Assembly: GCA_018820205.1 (NCBI GenBank)
Contig: JAHJOK010000026.1
Coordinates: forward strand, 1-58,774
Length of the DNA stretch: 58,774 nucleotides
DNA from: Alphaproteobacteria bacterium
Lineage (GTDB): Bacteria > Pseudomonadota > Alphaproteobacteria > Caulobacterales > Caulobacteraceae
Direction of reading: 5' to 3'
Part shown: positions 26,675-35,009 of the stretch, one piece after another
Layout of the letters: every line of letters starts with the position of its first letter
Numbering within the stretch: the first letter of the stretch is position 1
Made by a program: the position numbers and the translations under genes
The notes under the pieces: model-generated
Databases searched by the model: none
What the model was told of the DNA's origin: nothing
Seen by the model: the letters and a program-made list of their open reading frames with translations, nothing else

Positions 26675-28078
26675 TCAGAACTGGAAATAGATGAAGGGCG
26701 CCACGCCGTCCGGCCGCACCGCCTCGACCAGCAGGATCGCCGCGCCGATCAGCAATCCCATCGTCAGCGACGGCGCCGGCTTCAGCCATGTCGCCATCCC
26801 CTCGACCGCGCGCGGCGGCAGCCAGTGCATGGCCAGTCCCCCGACGATCAGCGTCAGCAGGAACGGCGTGACCAGGGTCGCCGCCTCGAACCGGCCCAGG
26901 CCGTTCAGCACCTCCATCGCCATCGGGAAGGTCTCGGACCGGAACAGGATCCACCCCAGGCACACGATGTGGAAGGTGATCAGCACCCCCAGCCAGGTCG
27001 GCGGTCCCTTGCCTGTTCCCATGACCGACCGGCCCAGTCGCTCGATGACCTGCACGCCCCCATGCAGGGCGCCCCACGCCACGAAGGTCCAGGCCGCCCC
27101 GTGCCACAGCCCGCCCAGCAGCATGGTCACGAACACATTGATGCACGACCGGACCAGCCCCTTACGCCCGCCCCCCAGCGGCACATACAGATAGTCCCGC
27201 AGCCAGCTGGACAGGCTGATATGCCAGCGCCGCCAGAAGTCCTGCATCGAGCCGGCGCGATACGGCTGGTCGAAATTGCGCGGAAACGAATAGCCCAGCA
27301 GCGCGGCGATCCCGATCGCCATGTCCGAATAGGCCGAGAAATCGCAGTATATCTGGACCGCGTATCCATACACCGCCGCCATCAGGTCCAGCGTCCCGTA
27401 GGCGCTGGGATCGAAGAACACCGGATCGACCAGCCGCACCGACAGTTCCGACGCAATCACCGTCTTCTTGAACAGCCCCCAGCAGATCAGCAGCAGGCCG
27501 TGCGTCGCCATCTCGCGCGTCAGCCGCGGCGCCCGGTCGAACTGGGGCAACAGGTCCGACGCCCGCACGATCGGCCCCGCCACCAGATGGGGGAAGAAAC
27601 TCATCAGCAGCATGACGTCCAGCAGCGACTTCGCCAGCGGCGTCTTCCCGCGATGCACGTCCACGACATAGGAAATGCCCTGGAAGGTGAAGAACGAAAT
27701 CCCCACCGGCAGCACCACCTGCAGCAACGGCAGGTCCCGCTCCCAGCCGAACCGGGTCAGCAGGTCTCCGGCCTGTTCGATGAAGAAACCATAGTATTTG
27801 AAGAAGCCCAGGATCAGCAGGTTGGCCGCGACCCCAAGACCGACCAGCCACTTTCGCCGCGCCTGCGCATCCGACCGAGCGATAAGCACCGCCACGCCCC
27901 AGTTCAGCACGGCCGAGGCGATCAGCAGGGCGACGAACCGCCAGTCCCACTGGGCGTAGAAGAACCAACTGGCCAGCAGCAGGAACAGCTTTCGCCGCCC
28001 GTTCTCGCGGTCCAGCGACCATGCGGTGAAATAGACGAACAGGAAGAACACGCCGAACGCCAGCGTCGGGAACAGCAC
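26675..28078 (-). CDS. MBOAT-family membrane O-acyltransferase
   Basis: Polytopic enzyme that passes acetyl groups across the inner membrane for polysaccharide O-acetylation, like AlgI, PatA and DltB. The 467 residues are mostly membrane helices. Family features are LILGFFKYYGFF, LPVGISFFTFQGISYVVDV, the re-entrant YCDFSAYSDMAIGIAALLGY, the conserved NFDQPYRAGSMQDFWRRWHISLSSWLRDYLYVPLGG and the putative catalytic His in LLGGLWHGAAWTFVAWG. It lies one base after the upstream SGNH gene and is in the same operon. Confidence 0.92.
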   Translation of the reverse strand: MLFPTLAFGVFFLFVYFTAWSLDRENGRRKLFLLLASWFFYAQWDWRFVALLIASAVLNWGVAVLIARSDAQARRKWLVGLGVAANLLILGFFKYYGFFIEQAGDLLTRFGWERDLPLLQVVLPVGISFFTFQGISYVVDVHRGKTPLAKSLLDVMLLMSFFPHLVAGPIVRASDLLPQFDRAPRLTREMATHGLLLICWGLFKKTVIASELSVRLVDPVFFDPSAYGTLDLMAAVYGYAVQIYCDFSAYSDMAIGIAALLGYSFPRNFDQPYRAGSMQDFWRRWHISLSSWLRDYLYVPLGGGRKGLVRSCINVFVTMLLGGLWHGAAWTFVAWGALHGGVQVIERLGRSVMGTGKGPPTWLGVLITFHIVCLGWILFRSETFPMAMEVLNGLGRFEAATLVTPFLLTLIVGGLAMHWLPPRAVEGMATWLKPAPSLTMGLLIGAAILLVEAVRPDGVAPFIYFQF

Positions 28079-28079
28079 C

Positions 28080-28886
28080 TTAGCGCCCCCCGCGACGGCC
28101 GTAGGCGCCGATGATGTCGGCGGCCAGCAGCGACCCGATCCAGTCGCCGCCCGCGAAGGTGAAATGGATATGGTCGCCGCGCATCAGGGGCGCCTCGCCC
28201 AGGGTCAGGGCATGCGCCGAACAGTCCCCTCCCATACGGCCCTTCCAGTCCCAGAACGCGACGCCCAACTCGGCGGCGACCCGCTGCTGCACATCCCGCA
28301 CCACCCCCAGCAGGGCCGGCGCCTTCCAGCGGCGTTCCGGATCGTCCGCACAGTGGCCGCCGCCATCGCCCCGCATGGCCTCGGGCGGCCCCAGCAGCAG
28401 GATGTCCGCCCCCGGCGCGGCGCTGCGCAGGCGCTCGATCTGCCCGCGCAGCCGCGCTTCATAGGCGGCCGGCGACAGCAGTTCGTCGAAGCCCTCGTTG
28501 GTGCCATAGGCGACGATGATCAGGTCCGGCGTTTCCTCGCCCGCATCGAGCAGCGGCGCACGCTCGGCCAGTCCGTTCAGCGTCGCCCCGACCACGCCGT
28601 GGGTCGTCATCTGAAACGCCGTCCCGCCGAACCGGGCCTCCAGTCGCCACAGCAGCGACCGGGTGATGTCGCCGCCCGCCGTATGGCTGTCGCCGAACTG
28701 GACGATGCGAACCGGGCGGTCGCGGCGGTCCAGCGACCGGAAGAAAACGTCCAGCGCCTGCGGCTGGCACAGCCCGCCCGGGCAGGTCGCGCTGACGGGA
28801 TCGGGCAAGGGGGTCCAGGGCCGTTCCTGGGCTGCGGCCGTCCCGGCCAGCGCCAGCCCGACGGCCAGGACCAGCCCGCGGATCAC
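28080..28886 (-). CDS. Periplasmic SGNH/GDSL esterase or acetyltransferase
   Basis: Likely transfers acetyl groups from the MBOAT partner to a surface glycan, or removes them. The 268-residue sequence starts with a signal peptide (MIRGLVLAVGLALAGTAAAQ). SGNH blocks: block I VRIVQFGDSHTAGGD (catalytic Ser), Gly in GVVGATLNG, block III IIVAYGTNEGFDE (Asn), and block V RGDHIHFTFAGG with Asp and His. Four Cys are present. Start and end overlap or abut its neighbours (four bases with the upstream SGNH gene). Confidence 0.87.
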   Translation of the reverse strand: MIRGLVLAVGLALAGTAAAQERPWTPLPDPVSATCPGGLCQPQALDVFFRSLDRRDRPVRIVQFGDSHTAGGDITRSLLWRLEARFGGTAFQMTTHGVVGATLNGLAERAPLLDAGEETPDLIIVAYGTNEGFDELLSPAAYEARLRGQIERLRSAAPGADILLLGPPEAMRGDGGGHCADDPERRWKAPALLGVVRDVQQRVAAELGVAFWDWKGRMGGDCSAHALTLGEAPLMRGDHIHFTFAGGDWIGSLLAADIIGAYGRRGGR

Positions 28887-29863
28887 GCCCCGGCTTCTGG
28901 GCTCGCCGCGGGCGTCGCCACGGGCGTGTCCAGGCCCGCGTCCCGCTTCAGCCTCGCCGCCACCGGTTCGGTGATCCGCAGGTATCCGGCCATCGACATG
29001 TGGATTCCGTCATTGGCCCGCATCAGCCTGCGCCGCCCCGTCCCCGTCTCGGCCAGATAGGCGTCGTATTCCCCGGCGTCGTTTCGGGTCAGGCTTTCGG
29101 TCTCCAGGTAGGGCACGTTCAGGGCCGCCATCCGCGCCGACACCACGCCGTTGATCAGGTCCATCTTGGCGTCGAAACCGGCCCGCTTCATCTCCGGCAG
29201 ACCGACCCAGTAGACGGCCACGTCCTGTCCCCTCAGCATGGCCACCAGATCGTCGACCCGCCGGGCGTAGGCCGCCTTCCAGCCGTCGGTGCCGAAGGCG
29301 AAGATCTCGCCGTCGATGCTGATGCCCTGGGCGTCGTTGGTCCCGAACAGGATGACCGCGACGTCGACCGGCTGTTCGGCGATCTGACGCGCCGTCTTGG
29401 CCTGGATGTCCACGTAGTCGTAGCGACTTAGGCCCGTGGACACCTCGCTGAATTTGGTCACCGTCACGCCCGGCTGGTCGCGCATTTCGCGGTACAGGCC
29501 GGTCCACAGGCCGTCGGCCATCGAGTCCCCGAACACCCCGATGCGCAGCCGGCCGCTGGCCGCGCGCTCGGCCAGCGGCGTCAGAACGGGAGCGACGGTC
29601 TTCGCCGGCGCCGGCAGGGATGTGGGCGCGGGCGTCTCGGGCGCGGGGCTGGCCGAGGCGTTGGCCATCCCGCCCAGCATCAGCGTCGGGCGCCGCAGCC
29701 AGCCGCGCCCGTCCGGCGTCAACGCCAGTCCGATCAGAACTCCGACCACCAGGGCCGCCGTCACTGTGTTGATGCCCGCGCGCAACCGCCCCGCCCCGTC
29801 TGGGAAACTCCGGTTCCGCTTATAGCCGAGCCTTGCGAGGCAACGCCATGGCGCACGCGCCAC
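28883..29863 (-). CDS. SGNH-family (DUF459-like) membrane-anchored hydrolase
   Basis: Second SGNH enzyme of the operon, 326 residues. An N-terminal membrane anchor (INTVTAALVVGVLIGLALTP, about 31-50) is followed by a Pro/Ala linker and the catalytic domain. Blocks are LRIGVFGDSMADGLWTGLYREM, VAVILFGTNDAQGI and ANDGIHMSMAGYL. The spelling DSMADGLW and GTND match DUF459, often found beside MBOAT transferases. The start at 29863 adds a basic N-terminal tail; a later start nearer the anchor is possible. It opens the four-gene leftward operon. Confidence 0.82.
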   Translation of the reverse strand: MARAPWRCLARLGYKRNRSFPDGAGRLRAGINTVTAALVVGVLIGLALTPDGRGWLRRPTLMLGGMANASASPAPETPAPTSLPAPAKTVAPVLTPLAERAASGRLRIGVFGDSMADGLWTGLYREMRDQPGVTVTKFSEVSTGLSRYDYVDIQAKTARQIAEQPVDVAVILFGTNDAQGISIDGEIFAFGTDGWKAAYARRVDDLVAMLRGQDVAVYWVGLPEMKRAGFDAKMDLINGVVSARMAALNVPYLETESLTRNDAGEYDAYLAETGTGRRRLMRANDGIHMSMAGYLRITEPVAARLKRDAGLDTPVATPAASPEAGA

Positions 29864-29878
29864 GCACGAGCGTAAAGG

Positions 29879-30301
29879 TTAACCGAGGCGTCCCGAAACC
29901 GCGCTCGCTGCGAAATAGCCCGCCGTCGCCGCCGCCGTCGACAGGACCGTGCCCCAGATCAGGTCCAGGATCGTCAGCTTGATGTCCCAGACCGCCAAGG
30001 TCGCCTGATTGGTCAGGTCATAGGTCGCATAGGCCACGAACCCCAGCACCGCCCCGTTCAGCGCCGCCCGCGTCCACGCGCCCTCGCGCAGGGCCGGCGC
30101 GACGGCGAAGAACACGATCCCGCCGATGAAGATCAGATAGAAGGCGACGGCCGCGATCATGTCCGGCTTCGGCGCCATGATCGGTCCGATCACAGGCTTG
30201 TACAGCCGCTCCGTCATCGTCGACAGCCAGACGAAGTCGATGGCCGCGAACGCCAGGCCCGATCCGACATAGGCGGCGATCCATTTCAGCATCGGGTTCA
30301 T
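29879..30301 (-). CDS. DUF2177 membrane protein
   Basis: Small integral membrane protein of 140 residues with four predicted helices. It opens MNPMLKWIAAYVGSGLAFAAIDFVWL and ends with the DUF2177 hallmark FVAYATYDLTNQATLAVWDIKLTILDLIWGTVLS. The ATG at 30301 overlaps the stop of the CFA-type gene (ATGA); a longer frame upstream lies inside that gene and was rejected. Function unknown. It recurs beside CFA synthase, COG2907 and DUF1365 genes in many proteobacteria, as it does here. Confidence 0.88.
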   Translation of the reverse strand: MNPMLKWIAAYVGSGLAFAAIDFVWLSTMTERLYKPVIGPIMAPKPDMIAAVAFYLIFIGGIVFFAVAPALREGAWTRAALNGAVLGFVAYATYDLTNQATLAVWDIKLTILDLIWGTVLSTAAATAGYFAASAVSGRLG

Positions 30302-31353
30302 CCCTCTCCGACCGGTTTCAGGCGATAGTGGCTGACGGCCCAGGTCCGGCCGCCGTCGTTTCCGAACAGACCCGCCGTCGCCAGATAGAACCGGCGCCAG
30401 CGACGGACCCATAGCTTCGCGTTCGCATCGCCATAGGTCTCGCGCATCAACGTCAGGACCCGATCTTCGTTCTCGTCCATATTGGCCAGCCAGTCCTCCG
30501 CCGTCCGGGCGTAGTGCTCGCCGTTCCAGGTCCATTCCTGCTCGACCTCGAACAGGTCGGGGAACTGGCGGATCAGGTCGTGGCTGGGCATCACCCCGCC
30601 GGTGAAGAAATGCTGGGCGATGAAGTCGCCGTTGTCGGTGTGATCGAACCGGTAGGGCGCGTCCCGGTGTGTGAAAATGTGGATGAACATCCGCCCGTCA
30701 TCCTTCAGCCAGCCGCGCGCCCGGGTCAGCAGCGCCTGCCAGTTGGCCATATGCTCGAACATCTCGACCGAGACGATCCGGTCGAATTTCTCGCCATTCG
30801 GGGTCGGCGGGCGGAAGTCGTTCATGTCGCAGGTGATCACCTGCAGATTGTTCAGGCCTCGCGCCTCGGCCTCGGCCATGATGTGGCCGCGCTGTCCATG
30901 GCTGTTCGACACCGCCGTGATCCGGCTGTTCGGGTAGGCCTCGGCCATCCACAGCGACAGCGAGCCCCAGCCGCAGCCGAGCTCCAGGATCGCCTGCCCG
31001 TCGACCAGCCCGGCATGCTCGCACGTCTGCGCCAGCGCCATGTCCTCGGCCTCGTCCAGAGTGGCGGCCTCGGTCTCGTACAGGCAGCAGGAGTATTTCA
31101 GCCGCGATCCCAGACACAGGCGAAAGAACTCCGGCGGCAGCTCATAGTGCTGGTCGTTGGCCGCATCCGTGTGTTCGGCGATGGACCGCGCCGCCATCTC
31201 CCGGGCGAAGGCGGCGGCGTCGTGCGGACCGTCCCGGTCCAGGCGCTTTCGCGCCTCGGTCACCAGACTGGCGATCGCCGGCCGCGTCACGAAGTCGGGA
31301 AAGGGCGCGTCCTGCAGGTGGCGAATGGCGACATTGGCGAGGTTCATCTGCAT
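30298..31353 (-). CDS. Cyclopropane-fatty-acid synthase family methyltransferase
   Basis: Soluble SAM-dependent enzyme that methylates or cyclopropanates double bonds of membrane phospholipid acyl chains. The 351 residues show the CFA N-terminal part (HYELPPEFFRLCLGSRLKYSCCLYE), SAM motif ILELGCGWGSLSLWMAEAYP, SVEMFEHM and MFIHIFTHRDAPYRF. The end WVRRWRRFYLATAGLFG...WAVSHYRLKP is shared by the subfamily found next to COG2907 genes. It is shorter than E. coli Cfa (382). It could make cyclopropane, methylated or furan-precursor lipids. Divergent from the COG2907 gene. Confidence 0.88.
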   Translation of the reverse strand: MQMNLANVAIRHLQDAPFPDFVTRPAIASLVTEARKRLDRDGPHDAAAFAREMAARSIAEHTDAANDQHYELPPEFFRLCLGSRLKYSCCLYETEAATLDEAEDMALAQTCEHAGLVDGQAILELGCGWGSLSLWMAEAYPNSRITAVSNSHGQRGHIMAEAEARGLNNLQVITCDMNDFRPPTPNGEKFDRIVSVEMFEHMANWQALLTRARGWLKDDGRMFIHIFTHRDAPYRFDHTDNGDFIAQHFFTGGVMPSHDLIRQFPDLFEVEQEWTWNGEHYARTAEDWLANMDENEDRVLTLMRETYGDANAKLWVRRWRRFYLATAGLFGNDGGRTWAVSHYRLKPVGEG

Positions 31354-31378
31354 ATTCCTGACATCGCACGGCGGGTCC

Positions 31379-31406
31379 GGGAACCGTAACGCCGCTCGAG
31401 GCGTAA
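31379..31406 (+). promoter_or_regulatory. Possible ECF-sigma promoter for the COG2907-DUF1365 operon
   Basis: GGGAACC at 31379-31385 is followed after 17 bases by CGTAA at 31402-31406. This fits the -35 GGAAC / -10 CGT layout of ECF sigma factors, including the alphaproteobacterial general-stress factor. It lies about 115 bases upstream of the ATG at 31522. Related loci in other alphaproteobacteria respond to singlet oxygen or envelope stress through ECF factors. One match in a GC-rich region is weak evidence. Confidence 0.35.
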
Positions 31407-31521
31407 CGGCTCCGCTTGGGGAAGGTCTTCAAGCTACGCACGGTGCGCCGGTTTGGATGTCATCCGACCTCGCCTCCCCGCCGTAGCTGCCAGGGTCCGC
31501 CGCCCCGTTTTCGGAGACCGC

Positions 31522-32883
31522 ATGAGCCCCCATCTCGTCGCCTCGCACCCCGACCGGGGCCAGCGCATCGCCGTGATCGGCTCCGGCATCGCGGGCCTGT
31601 CCTGCGCCTGGCTGCTGTCGAAGTCGCACGACGTGACCCTGTTCGAGGCCGACAGCCGGATCGGCGGCCACTCCAATACGGTCGAGGCGCCGACCCCGTC
31701 CGCCCCTGTCGCGGTGGACACCGGCTTCATCGTTTACAATCCGCCGAACTATCCGAACCTGGTCGCCCTGTTCGACCACCTGTCGGTGCCCAGCAAGCCC
31801 GCCCACATGTCGTTCGCAGTGACCCTCGACGACGGAGCCTTCGAATACTCCACCCACGGCGTCCCGGCCCTGTTCGCCCAGCGCCGCAACTGGGCCAGCC
31901 CGAAATTCTGGCGGATGATCGCCGACGTCCTGCGCTTCCAGAAACAGGCCCCCCGCGACCTCGCCGAGATGGAGCGCACCGGCGAGACCCTGATCGAATA
32001 TCTGGACCGAAACCGATACGGGCGTCTGTTCCGCGACGCCCATCTGCTGCCCCAGGCCGCCGCCATCTGGTCGTCGACCCTGGATCAGATGACCGGCTAT
32101 CCGGCCGCGTCCTTTGTGCGGTTCTACATGAACCACAATCTGCTGACCTATGACCTGGAGCCCACCTGGCGCACGGTGGACGGCGGCAGCCGCGAATACG
32201 TCAGCCGCCTGCACGCCGATTTCATGGGCCGCACGGTGACCCGGGCGGGCGTGGCCGGGGTCTCGCGCGATGCCGCCGGGGCCGCGATCCGGTTCGCCGA
32301 CGGCCGGGTCGAGCGGTTCGACGCCGTCGTCCTGGCCACCCACTCGGACCAGGCCCTGGCCCTGCTGGACCAGCCCACGGACGAGGAATCCCGCCTGCTG
32401 AACGCCATCCGCTACCGTCCCAACCGCGCCGTCCTGCACCGCGACGTTTCCCTGATGCCGAAACGTCGCCGGGCCTGGGCCGCCTGGACGCACCAGGGGT
32501 ACTCCGACCGTGCGGGCGAAGGCGGCGTCACCTACTGGATGAACGAACTCCAGTCCCTTCCCGGCCCGCCCCTGTTCGTCAGCCTGAACCCGGCGCGCGA
32601 GCCGGACCCGGCGCTGGTCCTCGGCGAATGGGACTACGAACATCCGGTCTTCGACGCCGCCGCCGTCCGCGCGCAAGGCCAACTGTGGTCCCTGCAGGGC
32701 GAAGGCGGCGTCTGGTTCGCCGGCGCCTGGTTCGGCTCGGGCTTCCACGAAGACGGCTTGCAGGCCGGTCTCGCCGTCGCCGAACAGCTGGGCGGCCTGC
32801 GTCGTCCCTGGTCTGTCGAAAACGAGAGCGCCCGCATCGTCGTCGGCCCGGTCCCGGCCGCGCCCCTGTCCGAGGCGGCGTGA
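31522..32883 (+). CDS. FAD-dependent amine-oxidase-like protein (COG2907)
   Basis: Flavoprotein of 453 residues with an N-terminal dinucleotide fold RIAVIGSGIAGLSCAWLLSKSHDVTLFEAD and the following RIGGHSNTV. VDTGFIVYNPPNYPNL and WYFGAG-like GEGGVWFAGAWFGSGFHEDGL at the end are characteristic of COG2907. The ATG at 31522 (MSPHLV) was chosen over an upstream one at 31453, because the fold begins soon after and the extra residues are Arg/Pro-rich. Relatives next to CFA-type methyltransferases act on methylated membrane fatty acids as desaturases; that is known for the Rhodobacter furan-lipid pathway and inferred here. It runs into DUF1365 four bases later. Confidence 0.85.
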   Translation: MSPHLVASHPDRGQRIAVIGSGIAGLSCAWLLSKSHDVTLFEADSRIGGHSNTVEAPTPSAPVAVDTGFIVYNPPNYPNLVALFDHLSVPSKPAHMSFAVTLDDGAFEYSTHGVPALFAQRRNWASPKFWRMIADVLRFQKQAPRDLAEMERTGETLIEYLDRNRYGRLFRDAHLLPQAAAIWSSTLDQMTGYPAASFVRFYMNHNLLTYDLEPTWRTVDGGSREYVSRLHADFMGRTVTRAGVAGVSRDAAGAAIRFADGRVERFDAVVLATHSDQALALLDQPTDEESRLLNAIRYRPNRAVLHRDVSLMPKRRRAWAAWTHQGYSDRAGEGGVTYWMNELQSLPGPPLFVSLNPAREPDPALVLGEWDYEHPVFDAAAVRAQGQLWSLQGEGGVWFAGAWFGSGFHEDGLQAGLAVAEQLGGLRRPWSVENESARIVVGPVPAAPLSEAA

Positions 32884-32887
32884 CGAA

Positions 32888-33667
32888 ATGCCGGATCAGG
32901 ACGCCCTCTACGTCGGCGAGGTCGTCCACCGCCGCGTCCACGGCATCGATCATACCCTGCGCTACCGCCTCTACATGCTGCTGCTCGACATCGATGCCGC
33001 CGAGATCCGCCTCCGTCCCCTCCGCTGGCTGACCCACGGCAGCTTCGGCCTGATGAGCTACAGTCCCCGCGACCACGGCGACCGCTCCACCAACCCGCTC
33101 CGCACCCAGATCGAAGCCCACCTGTCCGCCGCCGGCGTCGACCTGAACGGCGGCCCGATCCGCTTGCTGACCATGCCGCGCATCCTCGGCTACGGCTTCA
33201 ATCCGCTCAGCGTCTATTTCTGCCACCACGCCGACGGAAACCTGGCGGCCCTGCTCTACGAGGTCACCAACACCTTCCACGAGCGCCATTCCTACCTCGT
33301 CGCCCTGCCCTCGGCGCCCGCCCCCGGTACGGTCCGTCAAACGACGGAAAAGACTTTCTTCGTCTCCCCCTTCATGGACATGGACCTGACCTACGACTTC
33401 ACCGTGCGCCCGCCGGGCGAGGCCGTCTCGGTCGTCGTCGCCGTGCGCCGGGGCGACCAGCCCATCCTGACCGCCTCCTTCGCCGGACAGCGCCGCCCCC
33501 TGACCGACGCAGAAATCCTGCGAGCCTGGCTCACTCACCCCCTGCTGACCTTCAAGGTCATGTGGGGCATCCACTGGGAGGCTGCGAAGGGCATGATGAA
33601 GGGCGCGAGATACCGGAACCGCGACAAGCCGCCCGCTCATCCGGTCACCGTCGGTTCAGCCCGCTAA
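32888..33667 (+). CDS. DUF1365 protein
   Basis: A 259-residue cytoplasmic protein of the DUF1365 family. It opens LYVGEVVHRRVHGIDHTLRYRLYMLLLDID and has the near-invariant LLTMPRILGYGFNPLSVYFCHHADG plus LLYEVTNTFHERHSYL. Later come EKTFFVSPFMDMDLTYDF and FKVMWGIHWEAAKGMMKGARY. Its biochemical job is unknown. It is always linked to COG2907 and CFA-type genes, which implies membrane-lipid modification. It ends shortly before a pair of inverted REP-like repeats. Confidence 0.9.
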   Translation: MPDQDALYVGEVVHRRVHGIDHTLRYRLYMLLLDIDAAEIRLRPLRWLTHGSFGLMSYSPRDHGDRSTNPLRTQIEAHLSAAGVDLNGGPIRLLTMPRILGYGFNPLSVYFCHHADGNLAALLYEVTNTFHERHSYLVALPSAPAPGTVRQTTEKTFFVSPFMDMDLTYDFTVRPPGEAVSVVVAVRRGDQPILTASFAGQRRPLTDAEILRAWLTHPLLTFKVMWGIHWEAAKGMMKGARYRNRDKPPAHPVTVGSAR

Positions 33668-33671
33668 CCCT

Positions 33672-33802
33672 CCCACCGTGCACCCCGGCGAAGGCCGGGG
33701 TCCAGATCAAGGACACTGACGCCCGGATGACGCACCAGTCTCGTTGACCCTGAAGTCATCGTTTCCATCTGGACCCCGGCCTTCGCCGGGGTGCACGGTG
33801 GG
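33672..33802. repeat. Pair of inverted 36-base REP-like repeats
   Basis: A 36-base unit at 33672-33707 is matched exactly, in inverted orientation, by 33767-33802, with 59 bases between. Each copy is itself palindromic around CCCCGGCGAAGGCCGGGG. The unit recurs at 57801-57834 (identical over 34 bases) and in a decayed form at 58577, with shorter relatives at 17233. It fills the 231-base gap between DUF1365 and scoA. The arrangement is like a bacterial interspersed REP doublet. Confidence 0.9.
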
Positions 33803-33898
33803 ACAGGCGGTGATGCGCCTTGCCCGAACGACCGTGAGAACGTATGCAGCGGTCAAAGCCACCGATATTCATCCGTCGGTGAAATAAACGAGGAAGCG

Positions 33899-34603
33899 AT
33901 GCGCAAGATCTACGCCGACGCCACAGCCGCGCTCGAGGGCGTGACCTTCGACGGCATGACCGTCATGTCCGGCGGCTTCGGCCTGTGCGGCATCCCCGAG
34001 AACCTGATCGCCGGGCTTAAGGCTTCGGGCGTCAAGGATCTGACCGTCATCTCCAACAACGCCGGCGTCGACGGATTCGGCCTCGGCCAGCTTCTGGAGA
34101 CCAAACAGATCGCCAAGATGATTTCGTCCTACGTCGGCGAGAACAAGGAGTTCGAACGCCAGTATCTGGCCGGCGAGCTCCAGCTGGAGTTCAACCCCCA
34201 GGGCACATTGGCCGAGCGCATCCGCGCGGGCGGCGCCGGGATCCCGGCCTTCTTCACCGCCACCGGCGTCGGCACCCTGGTCGCCGAGGGCAAGGAGGTC
34301 CGCACCTTCGACGGCCGCGACTACGTCATGGAGACCGGCCTCGTCGCCGACCTGTCGATCGTCAAGGCCTGGAAGGCCGACGAGCGCGGCAACCTGATGT
34401 TCCGCAAGACCGCCCGCAACTTCAACCCGATGATGGCCACCGCCGGCAAGGTCTGCATCGTCGAGGTCGAGGAAATCGTCCCCACCGGCTCGCTGGACCC
34501 CGACCACATCCACACCCCCGGCATCTACGTCGACCGCCTGTTCGTCGGCGCGTTCGAAAAGCGCATCGAACAACGCACCGTCCGCCAGCACGCCGAGGCC
34601 TAG
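33899..34603 (+). CDS. scoA: 3-oxoacid CoA-transferase subunit A
   Basis: Alpha subunit of succinyl-CoA:3-ketoacid CoA-transferase, used for acetoacetate or 3-oxoadipate activation. The ATG at 33899 follows GAGGAAGCG and gives 234 residues; an in-frame ATG at 33791 falls in the REP repeat. Signatures are [19 protein letters not shown] (family GGFGLCG.P..LI) and [15 protein letters not shown]. Later [47 protein letters not shown] matches SCOT alpha. The catalytic Glu is in the beta subunit, here separated by one gene. Confidence 0.92.
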   Translation: MRKIYADATAALEGVTFDGMTVMSGGFGLCGIPENLIAGLKASGVKDLTVISNNAGVDGFGLGQLLETKQIAKMISSYVGENKEFERQYLAGELQLEFNPQGTLAERIRAGGAGIPAFFTATGVGTLVAEGKEVRTFDGRDYVMETGLVADLSIVKAWKADERGNLMFRKTARNFNPMMATAGKVCIVEVEEIVPTGSLDPDHIHTPGIYVDRLFVGAFEKRIEQRTVRQHAEA

Positions 34604-34604
34604 G

Positions 34605-35009
34605 GTGTCGAACGAACGCGCCGAACGCGGCGCCGCCTATATGGCGACCCTCGATCCGGGTCTCGAAGGGGCTCTGCGCAAGGGCATGGCCCCCATCGCC
34701 CCCGACTTCGCCGACATGATGGTGGAGTTCGGCTATGGCGAGATGATGAGCCGCCCCGGCCTCGATCCGAAGAGCCGTCAGTTCGTCACTCTCGGCGCGC
34801 TCGCGGCTCTCGGCCACCCCGTCGATCAGCTGCGCGGCCACATCAACGGCGCCCTCTCGGTCGGCGTCACGCCCGCCGAGATCGTCGAGGCCCTGATGCA
34901 GACCGCCATCTATGCGGGCTTTCCCGCCGCCACGAACGCCCTGCGCGTCGCCAAACGCGTCTTCGCCGACCGGGGCGTCAGCCCCCTGCCCTCTACCGGA
35001 GAATCCTGA
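34605..35009 (+). CDS. Carboxymuconolactone decarboxylase family protein
   Basis: A 134-residue all-helical protein of the CMD/AhpD superfamily. The core is [60 protein letters not shown], with the conserved His and Gly.P...E positions. The CxxC of AhpD peroxidases is absent, so it is closer to PcaC-type decarboxylases or to uncharacterised members. It uses GTG, starting one base after the scoA stop, and its stop overlaps the scoB ATG. Coupling between the two transferase subunits is notable. Confidence 0.85.
   Translation: MSNERAERGAAYMATLDPGLEGALRKGMAPIAPDFADMMVEFGYGEMMSRPGLDPKSRQFVTLGALAALGHPVDQLRGHINGALSVGVTPAEIVEALMQTAIYAGFPAATNALRVAKRVFADRGVSPLPSTGES

Noticed and set aside
33672..33802. 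Possible insertion sequence or CRISPR-type array at the repeat pair
   Set aside because: Only two inverted copies, no transposase gene and no regular spacer array; it fits a REP doublet.
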